Below the pieces are notes generated by a model. That model searched no databases. It saw only the letters and a list, made by a program, of their open reading frames with translations, and was not told the DNA's origin. A stretch of 37,923 nt of DNA, taken from positions 1 to 37,923 of IMG/VR virus record IMGVR_UViG_3300008952_003571. One strand, 5' to 3'. Positions 30,971 through 37,923 of this stretch are shown here, piece after piece. The translations under genes and the position numbers were made by a program. Each line of letters starts with the position of its first letter. Positions within the stretch are counted from its first letter, which is position 1. Origin of the DNA: a virus.

Positions 30971-31233
30971 TGCCTCGCTATCGTTATGTGTGCACAGAAT
31001 GCTCCACGGAGCATATAATTTTTCATTTATATGAAGAAGAGCCTTTAACGAATTGCAGCACTTTAGAATGTGAAGGGCGCTTGGTACGAAGTGTTACCAA
31101 GCCCGTGGTACCCCATGTGCTTCCTGTTGAAACAACAAGTGGGAAACTAACGGAAGAATTTATAGAAGAGAGCAAGGAAGCCTTAAGGCAGCAGAAACAA
31201 GAAGCCAAAGAGAGTACCTATGAGCCGTCTTGA
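30970..31233 (+). CDS. FmdB-like zinc-ribbon protein
   Basis: An 87-residue protein. The N-terminal MPRYRYVCTECSTEHIIFH gives the first CxxC pair, and NCSTLECEGRL supplies the second cysteine pair, as in FmdB/CxxC zinc ribbons. The C-terminal KEALRQQKQEAKE is a charged helix. Phage copies are frequent near late regulators. It may bind nucleic acid or a protein partner. Overlaps both neighbouring genes (1 base upstream, 14 downstream). Confidence 0.78.
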   Translation: MPRYRYVCTECSTEHIIFHLYEEEPLTNCSTLECEGRLVRSVTKPVVPHVLPVETTSGKLTEEFIEESKEALRQQKQEAKESTYEPS

Positions 31234-31585
31234 TATAATATTATCATCTATTTTGTTTTTGTCAATTTGTTTTAATGTAGGCATTTTTATATATGCGCGC
31301 GCTTCAATCTCACGATTGCTGTTTGTGTCTGAAGAATTGGGTGATCTACAAAATATGATTGATGCCTTCGCAAAACATCTACAATCAGTATATGAGTTAG
31401 AATTGTTTTATGGAGATGTCACATTAGAACATCTTTTGAATCATGCTGTTTCTTTTAATGAGCAGCTAGAAACCTTTGAACATATTTATTCATTGACTGA
31501 AGAAGAGGTGCCCAACGAACAATTAATTGAGGACGAAGAATTTGACAGCAATGAAAAAGATACGCCGCCGCAGAGCGAAGACTAA
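31220..31585 (+). CDS. Membrane-anchored helical protein
   Basis: A 121-residue protein with an N-terminal transmembrane helix (IILSSILFLSICFNVGIFIYA, residues 6-26), followed by a long helical region (LGDLQNMIDAFAKHLQSVYELE) and an acidic tail. The pattern suggests a cytoplasmic helical domain tethered to the inner membrane. It overlaps the zinc-ribbon gene by 14 bases and the sigma factor gene by 35. Phages carry many such proteins of unknown function. Confidence 0.7.
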   Translation: MSRLDIILSSILFLSICFNVGIFIYARASISRLLFVSEELGDLQNMIDAFAKHLQSVYELELFYGDVTLEHLLNHAVSFNEQLETFEHIYSLTEEEVPNEQLIEDEEFDSNEKDTPPQSED

Positions 31586-32249
31586 GAATCATTATTTTAC
31601 TCAAGTCCATGAGGATGCAATAGTAAAATATGCCAACACGCTTGATGTAAAAATTAGAACACAGTTGTATGTAGATTATATTCAGCCGGCTTTTAATGAA
31701 ATGGTTGATAAGATAGTTTTTACTTATAAATTTACTAATCTTCCCAATTGTGATTATTTGCGGGATGAATGTAAGATCTGGCTTGTAACTATTCTAGACA
31801 AATATGATCCAAACAAAGGCTCTAAAGCCTTTTCTTATTTTTCGGTTATTACCAAAAATTGGTTTATTCACAAAGTAAAACAACAACAAAAAAAGAACAA
31901 ACGTGAAGTTGATTTAGATCATCTTCCCAAACGATATGAAGAAGAGTACCTCTCAACTAATGAATCGTACGTTACGACACGAGAAGAAGATGAGTTTTGG
32001 AGGTCGTTTTATGAGGAATTGAAATCTTGGGATGCATCCCAGATGAAAGAAAACGATTTAAAGGTCTATAAAGCCATTATTATTCTTTTTGAATCTAAGG
32101 ATGATATCGAAATTTTTAACAAAAAAGCTATTTATTTATATCTCCGCGAAATTACAGATTTGAATACCAAGCAAATTGTTAATTCTTTGAAGAAATTTCG
32201 CAAAAGATATTATAATTTCAAACAAAATTGGGAAAATGGCTTATTATGA
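31551..32249 (+). CDS. T4 gp55-like late sigma factor
   Basis: A 232-residue protein. I start it at ATG 31551 (MKKIRRRRAKTKNHYF), preceded by GAGGACGAAG, instead of a TTG at 31527. The core near residues 80-115 is a sigma region 2-like segment: TILDKYDPNKGSKAFSYF, then a helix (SVITKNWFIHKVKQQQKKNKREVD) that fits the promoter-melting helix. No region 4 is evident; a C-terminal helical part contains LNTKQIVNSLKKFRKRYYNF. gp55 of T4 works with the sliding clamp and recognises TATAAATA at late promoters. This identification suggests that late genes here use a similar system. Confidence 0.72.
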   Translation: MKKIRRRRAKTKNHYFTQVHEDAIVKYANTLDVKIRTQLYVDYIQPAFNEMVDKIVFTYKFTNLPNCDYLRDECKIWLVTILDKYDPNKGSKAFSYFSVITKNWFIHKVKQQQKKNKREVDLDHLPKRYEEEYLSTNESYVTTREEDEFWRSFYEELKSWDASQMKENDLKVYKAIIILFESKDDIEIFNKKAIYLYLREITDLNTKQIVNSLKKFRKRYYNFKQNWENGLL

Positions 32250-32548
32250 GCGTAAAAGACTTAGACACTCTCATTAACGAAGCACTGGACAACATTCGTA
32301 ATGATAGAAAAGTGGCCCGCGAATTTCTTAATGAAATCGCCAACCAAATTGCTGCGGATGCGGAACAGAACAAATACTTGAGCCCCGTTGCTGCAAAACA
32401 CATTGAAACAATGCAACGATCCAATGAACAATTGGTAAAGCTTATTGCAATCCGACGAAAAGACACTACCCAATCAGTGGAATTGACTACAGAAGACAAG
32501 GACAGTCTTTTTGATTTAATTCAAGGAGGAGTAGAAGATGCCCAGTGA
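32246..32548 (+). CDS. Small helical hypothetical protein
   Basis: A 100-residue protein starting at ATG 32246, in an ATGA overlap with the sigma gene; an upstream TTG is rejected. It is almost wholly helical: VKDLDTLINEALDNIRND, AREFLNEIANQIAADAE and NEQLVKLIAIRRK. Location between sigma and tail genes suits a late-gene accessory protein (the position of gp33-like factors varies) or a small packaging protein. I cannot assign a family. The end overlaps the next gene by 11 bases. Confidence 0.62.
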   Translation: MSVKDLDTLINEALDNIRNDRKVAREFLNEIANQIAADAEQNKYLSPVAAKHIETMQRSNEQLVKLIAIRRKDTTQSVELTTEDKDSLFDLIQGGVEDAQ

Positions 32549-33692
32549 TGCTGATGGACCTATTCCTGCGTCTGCTTTAACGGTTCCTCGCCAAGCTGCT
32601 GACTATTTGCTTAAAAAAGACAGTAGCTATAACGCCTTAGGGTCTCAAATGATATTTCAAGCACGCGTCATCGCAGTGCAGAAGACAATCGGCTCACTTG
32701 AGTCAAGGGCATTTGGCATGGTCGGGTCCAACAGCGCCGAGGGCGCCACCATTGCGTCAGTTAGAATTATAGATCCTCGTATGAGCCATGCCCGATTTTT
32801 AGCACCTGCGTGCCGTATTTCTGTTGCTCAAGGGGATCTAGCAAGTGTACGCCAACAACAAGCGCTTCTATTACAAATGGTGGTTCCAAAGAGTCAGACA
32901 CAATTTCAGCAAGTGGCACCCGGCACCATTGTAGAAGTTTTATTAAAGCCGGGAGATAATGGTGCACCATATAATTTGAAAATAGGAACGTTCATAAAGA
33001 TCGTGTCCCAGCCGCCTTCAGGGGGTCTACAAGATGAAGTTTGCGCTCCGATGTCCGACCTCTTTGATGATGCCCCCCTCGCCGCAACGCCCGGCTCGGC
33101 CGGATCCCAACACTCTCGTTCTCGTCCTGCCGCCGATCAAACCCCTGAAGCAATTGGTTCTCTAACAATAGAAAACAAGTTGAACGAATCTGTCGGTCGC
33201 AAGGATGAACCTTTATCTCCAACTGGCATAACTATACACTATACTGCCGGCGGATCTTCGGCTAGCGCCATCTCGACATTAAACCAGAAAGGTTATTCTT
33301 ATCATTTTATCATTTCGAGAGACGGCACAATTGAACAATTGGAGAGAACAGATGTGCAATCTATTCACGATCCAAAAACAAATGCTACTCATATTGGGAT
33401 TTCTTTTGTAAATTTAGGAAACCAGCCAGAGTTCGCTGGAGAATATGGAAGTCCCGCGCTGAATAAATGGATTAGCGGAGACACAACAACTGGCACAGAA
33501 GACAAGTGGGATCCTTACCCCCTTACGCAGACTCTCGCTGGCAGAAAATTGGTGAAAGAATTAAAAAAGATGTATCCCGATATAACTGATTTGGTGGGAC
33601 ACTCCGAAGTAAGTACGTCAGGTAAGCAGGATCCTGGTCCCGCTTTTCCCTTAAGCAAGTATAAGGGCTATGTCGGGTCATCTGTAGCGTAA
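32538..33692 (+). CDS. Tail/baseplate protein with N-acetylmuramoyl-L-alanine amidase domain
   Basis: A 384-residue protein behind AAGGAGGA. Residues 1-165 form a non-enzymatic domain with strand-rich segments (GATIASVRIIDP, GTIVEVLLKPGD, IGTFIKIVSQPP) that may be an OB-like fold as in gp5-type hub proteins. A linker of low complexity (residues about 175-200) leads to a type 2 amidase domain: H234 (ITIHYTAGG), H355 (VGHSEVS) and D365 (QDPGPAF) match the zinc ligands of the family, and YHFIISRDGTIEQL is its typical core. It would cut peptidoglycan amide bonds during infection or tail assembly. No signal peptide or holin neighbour, so a virion-associated lysin is more likely than an endolysin. 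Confidence 0.8.
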   Translation: MPSDADGPIPASALTVPRQAADYLLKKDSSYNALGSQMIFQARVIAVQKTIGSLESRAFGMVGSNSAEGATIASVRIIDPRMSHARFLAPACRISVAQGDLASVRQQQALLLQMVVPKSQTQFQQVAPGTIVEVLLKPGDNGAPYNLKIGTFIKIVSQPPSGGLQDEVCAPMSDLFDDAPLAATPGSAGSQHSRSRPAADQTPEAIGSLTIENKLNESVGRKDEPLSPTGITIHYTAGGSSASAISTLNQKGYSYHFIISRDGTIEQLERTDVQSIHDPKTNATHIGISFVNLGNQPEFAGEYGSPALNKWISGDTTTGTEDKWDPYPLTQTLAGRKLVKELKKMYPDITDLVGHSEVSTSGKQDPGPAFPLSKYKGYVGSSVA

Positions 33693-33725
33693 TTTGAAAC
33701 AAAGAAGCGTAAAAGGAAAAAACCA

Positions 33726-34655
33726 ATGGCAAAAATTAAATTTGCAGACTTAAATCCAGCCCTCGCGGGTGTGCGCGTCCAAGATCTTATTGATCAAGGG
33801 ATGACCGTAAATAGTGTGCCGGAAGGCGCTGGACTTATGAATACTGAGGCTTCTACTGAGAGTTATGGATATAATGTGCCACCCGGCGCCATGCCGATTG
33901 CACACGCTGGTGCTTATATAACGCTGGGTGCTGTTCCGCCTGAAGGTTTGGCCTCTGGATATTCAGCCCAAGGCGCCGCCAGCCCCACAATAGATTTAGT
34001 AGTGGGAAGAAATGCTAGCTCATTCGGAGGAAAAGGTCTCTCAGATGGTTACATTGTAGATAACAATTTTGGAACTGATGCGGCACGTATTTATATTAGT
34101 CGTTTGACTGATGTGGATAAATATTTTAGTCTTGCCAAGCGCGAAGGATCTGAACATAAAAACTCTCAACGATCTGCTGTCGCAGTTAAAGCTGATAATG
34201 TGCGACTGATAGGGAGAGAAGGGGTTAAAATTGTTACCGGCAAAATGCAAGGGGGAAACTTTGGACCGCATGGAGAAACGAACTCTCTAGGCGGCAGAAT
34301 TGAAAGTCCTGCGCCCAAAATTGAACTGATTGCCGGCAACAACTATGACAACGTTCAAGGGCTGGCGCTTGGAGAAACAACACGCGATTCATTGCGAGAG
34401 CTTCATGATATTTTACAAGACCTGTGGAGCGCTGTTTATAATTTTATCATGCTTCAAACGGCATGGGACGCGGTTATAGGGGTGAGTCCGTTCCCGTGGT
34501 ATCCTGCCGGCGCTGCTCCCAAATCAATGGGCAACATGTCAATGGTTATGAGTTCACTCTATTCTACGAAGATTAATTTGATGTTATGGGATTTCAACAG
34601 CTTAAACCCCGCCGGCAACCAATATATTGTTAGCAGAAATGTGAGATCGAATTAA
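33726..34655 (+). CDS. Probable virion protein, spike-like
   Basis: A 309-residue protein with AAAAGGAAAA before the ATG. It is rich in glycine, alanine and asparagine (NVPPGAMPIAHAG, LASGYSAQGAASP, ASSFGGKGLSDGY) and short beta repeats (VAVKADNVRLIGREGVKIVTG near residue 150, then KIELIAGNNYDN). A C-terminal helical part (LRELHDILQDLWSAVYNF) ends in MLWDFNSLNPAGNQYI. Beta-repeat composition and position after an amidase-bearing tail protein suggest a spike or baseplate component. I do not recognise a named family. No signal sequence. Confidence 0.6.
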   Translation: MAKIKFADLNPALAGVRVQDLIDQGMTVNSVPEGAGLMNTEASTESYGYNVPPGAMPIAHAGAYITLGAVPPEGLASGYSAQGAASPTIDLVVGRNASSFGGKGLSDGYIVDNNFGTDAARIYISRLTDVDKYFSLAKREGSEHKNSQRSAVAVKADNVRLIGREGVKIVTGKMQGGNFGPHGETNSLGGRIESPAPKIELIAGNNYDNVQGLALGETTRDSLRELHDILQDLWSAVYNFIMLQTAWDAVIGVSPFPWYPAGAAPKSMGNMSMVMSSLYSTKINLMLWDFNSLNPAGNQYIVSRNVRSN

Positions 34656-34674
34656 TTATATAACAAGGTAACTC

Positions 34675-37600
34675 ATGTCAGAATCTAAATTCCTACCTTT
34701 TCAGGATGCAAATGGCGACGGATTAATCGACGTTTGTGATGAAATCGTTGCGCCAGAGGTGGTGGCATGCCCTGAGTGTACTCCTAATCCAGCAGCATTG
34801 GTGCCGGATTGGTTGACTCGAGATATTTACGAGCCATTTTTAAATGAAAAGCTGTGCAAATACCAAGTTACTGTCACGACGTCTGAGACTACAACTCGCT
34901 CGCCTGAAGATGGAGACGAAGCTGCCGCTAAATTAGCTTTAGACGAGCTATATGAAGAATCTGCCGAGACTGCCATTCTGGCATTATTAACGGTTTATAA
35001 TAAAGATCAATCGTCTACTTCCGTTAGCGCGATTAAAGAAGTAATTGAATACACTCAATTTTCTTTGGATGTGCGCCCTAAATCAAGACTTAAGCTGTTA
35101 TACAGTGTTCCTAAAGAAAATCTTGATGCTTTGGATGATGCTGAAGAAGAGGAAGAAGAAGATGACGCTGAAGCTGGTGATATAATTGTCACCTTCCCTG
35201 CGAACGAATTGGGTCCCATGATGATGAGGATCCGTAAAACTCTTCGACTTTATAATCGCTACCTTAAAACTTATCGAGCGGTAGATAACAGCAACTTATT
35301 GTTTTTAGAAGATAACTCGGTATTTCCTTTAGAAATTTATGGAGATTGGGGCGGAGGCATGGCTAAGACAGAAGTGATGTCGAAAGTGTTGCCACAATTA
35401 GATGGCTTTCTAAACAATTATGGATATAATATTGGTAATGTGGGAGGTTTAGGCAATGCCGGCAGCGGAATATGGCACGGCGGCGACCGCCTAACAGAAA
35501 TTACATTTACATTTGATAGTGATTATATCATTAAAAAATTAAAGTTTTTTACTGAAGGTTGCGGCGAAAAGCCCACAATTTATACGGAAGATTCGGGCAA
35601 AATTAAAAAATTAAAGGCAGAATCGGCTTGGAAAGATCGAACTGCAATGGGATATTTGATATCTTTGAGAGAAATGGATGCAGAAATTCAAGGAAGAGTG
35701 GCACCCAACTGGATAGAATTCTTGAAGAAGTACACTTATCCCGAAATTTACGAGACAGATACAGTTGCTTATGATTCTTCTCCTGCAAGTTGTATAGGAG
35801 AAGCTTTATTTAATGAAGGGAAACAACTTGGCCAAGATATTCTGGATGAAGTTTTTAGCTTGGGAGATGCATTAGCTTATAAGTTTAAAGATCAGATATG
35901 TAAAAAATCATTAGGCGAAGCTATGGAGGAACAAGCGTCACTGGGTGTGATTTATGATCCGAATGCTCAAGAAGACGTCAACTGGTACACCATGGCACAA
36001 ATGCAAGCATTTCAAACACTTGAAGCTGATGAACAGGTGTTTATGACGTTTTGTGCCAGAGTCTTGGGAATGGGCTCTGGCTTGGGTGACGGTGACGCTG
36101 TAGCAATGTTGGACGCGTTGTGGAGTGAAGGGTTTGACGACTTTAAGCTTTGTGGTCTAATGAGCTTCCTCACAGAAGCAATTAATTGTTTAATGGGAGG
36201 TTTAACTCTAGAAGAGGCACTCACCCCCATTGTAGAAAGCGCACTCGCTGGCATGCAGATTAATAACTTTGGGGATTTGTTTATAGGTCTGCCGCCCGAG
36301 AAGCAAATCGAACTAGACGAATTGGTTAAAAAGAACCTAGAAAGTGGCAATATCTTTAAAGATGACAGTAGCTTACAGGCATTTTCTGATTCTCTAGCTC
36401 CATCCGGCGGCGAAGGCGGAGATGCTGTCGGAGAAATGGACAACGCGTGGCAAATTGTTAAACCATGGGAAGACGATAACTTGTCTGAGAGCGAGCGCTG
36501 GATGGATTCAACTGGGATGACGAGCGCAGAGTTGCAAGATCCCACCAAAGAAACTCGAACTTTAGCACAACAATTTGATGTTGGTTCTGAGGAAAACAGA
36601 AATCAGCTTAGCTCAAGTATTGTAATGCAGGCATATGTTAAAGCCCTCTTAGAGGTTTATCAAGACAATCTTTTAGAATTAGTAGATGAGATTAATAAAT
36701 TTCCTGGCGCCCAGATGATAGCCAATCTTCTTGCTTTTATAGATTGCCCACGCCCAGCGTTCTTTAATCCAAGTGTTATGGACTTCATTAAAGACATTGA
36801 ACTGCCGTTCTGTCGAGAAATGAGTGATATTAATTTCCCCAGACTTGTTAATCCTTTCGGCTGGTTTCCAAAATGGGTTGATATTGTGCAAGCGATTCAA
36901 GTAGCGTTTATGGCTGCGCTCCAGCAATTAGTCATTACTATCATAATGAAGCTCATTGTCAAGGTGTGCGAGCTAATCGGAAATGCGCTTTGTAAAGCGT
37001 TAGAGATGGCAGGCGACCTGTTAGAAGCTCTCGCGACTCCTGGGGATTGCACTCAATTTTCTGACATGGTGAGAGAGGCGCTGTGTGGCGAAAATGCCAC
37101 AGATGATGCCGTCAACGATACAATGGTCGACATGATAGGAACTTTGGGCGTTGGGGCAGCCGCTTGGGCAGATCACGATCAAACGTTGGCATTCGCAGAA
37201 GATATCGGATGCTCGGTGACACGCAAAGAACTAGCCGATGCGATGTTGGGCGAAATGTCTAATGACATGGCCGCCGCACTCGTAAGCCTTGTAGAAAATG
37301 AATATCCAGACTTTCAAGAAGCTCTTCCTCACGAAGAAGCAGTTAAAAGCATGATGAAGGGTTGTGGCAATTTGCTTCCGGCAGACTTTAAAGATGGTCT
37401 CCGCGACTTTGTCAACCAGCTTCCAGAAAACGATGTGATGCCGGCACATCCTTCGCTGTGCGCCACTCCCGAACAATTAGAAGATTTTTGTGCATTGAGG
37501 GCAGAATTGCTATCTGACCGGGCGTCTCCTGAGCAAATTGCGGAAATGTGCGACAACTTGCGAGAGACAGCGAAAGAAGATCTTGGAGATCTTTGGCGCG

Positions 37601-37923
37601 CCGCCAATGACTTTGAGGGCTATATTGAAGATAATATGCCACCAATTATATCTGATCCCGGTTGCGATAACGGACTTATACCTTTTGAGCCAGATGAAGC
37701 AATTGCCACAGTAACAGCAGCATTGGGCAACCAAATGGAACAGTTGAAAGTGGATTACGGAACCGATATGATTGGGAACGGACCCGGAGAGAAAAATTGG
37801 GGACTCGTTAATATGATTTTGTCCGACACCTTGGGGCAACCTCTTACTGTTCATAATCGCAAAGCTTCCAATAAGAACAAAGTAATGGACTTTTATACAG
37901 GCTTAACTGGAAGTAGCGGCGCC
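34675..37923 (+). CDS. Large virion-type protein, open at the right edge
   Basis: From ATG 34675, behind AACAAGGT, one frame stays open for 1083 codons to the window edge, so the protein is longer than 1083 residues. Residues 11-22 (DANGDGLIDVCD) form a calcium-binding EF-hand/dockerin-type loop. CPECTP follows. Residues 153-168 are nearly all acidic. Later parts hold many paired cysteines (GCGEKP, AFIDCPRP-like, KVCELIGNALCKA, CLAT-like and NGL stretches) and helical segments. The position after tail genes suggests a structural or baseplate-associated protein. No catalytic motif was found. The antisense reading frames in this stretch are shadows of it. Confidence 0.7.
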   Translation, partial: MSESKFLPFQDANGDGLIDVCDEIVAPEVVACPECTPNPAALVPDWLTRDIYEPFLNEKLCKYQVTVTTSETTTRSPEDGDEAAAKLALDELYEESAETAILALLTVYNKDQSSTSVSAIKEVIEYTQFSLDVRPKSRLKLLYSVPKENLDALDDAEEEEEEDDAEAGDIIVTFPANELGPMMMRIRKTLRLYNRYLKTYRAVDNSNLLFLEDNSVFPLEIYGDWGGGMAKTEVMSKVLPQLDGFLNNYGYNIGNVGGLGNAGSGIWHGGDRLTEITFTFDSDYIIKKLKFFTEGCGEKPTIYTEDSGKIKKLKAESAWKDRTAMGYLISLREMDAEIQGRVAPNWIEFLKKYTYPEIYETDTVAYDSSPASCIGEALFNEGKQLGQDILDEVFSLGDALAYKFKDQICKKSLGEAMEEQASLGVIYDPNAQEDVNWYTMAQMQAFQTLEADEQVFMTFCARVLGMGSGLGDGDAVAMLDALWSEGFDDFKLCGLMSFLTEAINCLMGGLTLEEALTPIVESALAGMQINNFGDLFIGLPPEKQIELDELVKKNLESGNIFKDDSSLQAFSDSLAPSGGEGGDAVGEMDNAWQIVKPWEDDNLSESERWMDSTGMTSAELQDPTKETRTLAQQFDVGSEENRNQLSSSIVMQAYVKALLEVYQDNLLELVDEINKFPGAQMIANLLAFIDCPRPAFFNPSVMDFIKDIELPFCREMSDINFPRLVNPFGWFPKWVDIVQAIQVAFMAALQQLVITIIMKLIVKVCELIGNALCKALEMAGDLLEALATPGDCTQFSDMVREALCGENATDDAVNDTMVDMIGTLGVGAAAWADHDQTLAFAEDIGCSVTRKELADAMLGEMSNDMAAALVSLVENEYPDFQEALPHEEAVKSMMKGCGNLLPADFKDGLRDFVNQLPENDVMPAHPSLCATPEQLEDFCALRAELLSDRASPEQIAEMCDNLRETAKEDLGDLWRAANDFEGYIEDNMPPIISDPGCDNGLIPFEPDEAIATVTAALGNQMEQLKVDYGTDMIGNGPGEKNWGLVNMILSDTLGQPLTVHNRKASNKNKVMDFYTGLTGSSGA

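Noticed and set aside
36012-36548. 178-codon frame on the minus strand
   Set aside because: It is fully inside the long + strand frame that is open for 1083 codons, shows serine/proline-rich composition typical of antisense shadow frames, and has no recognisable motif.
1-37923. CRISPR array, insertion sequences and rRNA
   Set aside because: No regularly spaced repeats, transposase motifs or rRNA-like sequence were seen on either strand.

Overview
The window looks like part of a large tailed-phage genome, probably of myovirus type, infecting a Gram-negative and plausibly marine bacterium. The reasons are as follows. All genes are on the + strand and are packed with ATGA/GTGA/TAATG overlaps. 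There is a tRNA and the 3' part of a tmRNA. There is a PIN-PhoH protein, a Cas4-like nuclease, a T4 gp55-like late sigma factor, and a probable tail/baseplate amidase followed by large virion-type proteins. Two exported products carry lipoboxes, which points to an envelope with a periplasm. No terminase, capsid, polymerase or integrase lies in the window, so the phage assignment is inference. A host tmRNA next to an integrated element cannot be fully excluded.

Layout. 1-941: tmRNA 3' part with its tag reading frame, then small charged or cysteine-rich proteins. 880-4254: a von Willebrand A lipoprotein, two small membrane proteins, a eukaryotic-type phosphomannomutase-like HAD enzyme, an HxGH nucleotidyltransferase and a TlpA/thioredoxin-like lipoprotein. 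4260-4487: a strong promoter, a structured untranslated leader and tRNA-Asn(GUU). 4514-8096: small proteins, PIN-PhoH, an HExxH metalloprotease-like protein and a Cas4/RecB-like nuclease, with two further consensus promoters. 8104-30543: about 22 kb of sugar and glycan genes. 30556-32548: small phage proteins, including Rho-N/SAP-like, zinc-ribbon and membrane proteins, and the gp55-like sigma factor. 32538-37923: amidase-bearing tail protein, a probable spike protein and an open-ended protein of more than 1083 residues.

The glycan block has three parts. (i) 8104-14899 holds six glycosyltransferases and a sulfotransferase. (ii) 14892-20702 holds an acetolactate-synthase-like TPP enzyme, PanB, an extended SDR, a PMP/[2Fe-2S] RfbH-type dehydrase and an RmlB-type dehydratase. 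Together these resemble a route to a (possibly two-carbon-branched) 3,6-dideoxysugar. (iii) 20696-30543 holds a DUF115/Maf-like protein, NeuB, NeuA, a class IV aminotransferase, a TIM-barrel protein, a PtmA-like SDR, a cupin, two methyltransferases, a HAD phosphatase, Fcl and Gmd. The inferred products are a CMP-nonulosonate, GDP-fucose and an unusual deoxysugar, assembled into a sulfated and methylated glycan. Whether it decorates the virion or remodels the host surface cannot be read from the sequence.

Regulation. Six promoter matches with exact TTGACA -35 boxes and TATAAT or TATAAA -10 boxes (spacing 16-18) start near 4260, 6309, 7283, 18261, 21601 and 24708. Two of them lie inside genes of the glycan block. 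No convincing intrinsic terminator and no CRISPR array were seen. No gene-free stretch exceeds 300 bases; the longest is 4255-4513, described below.
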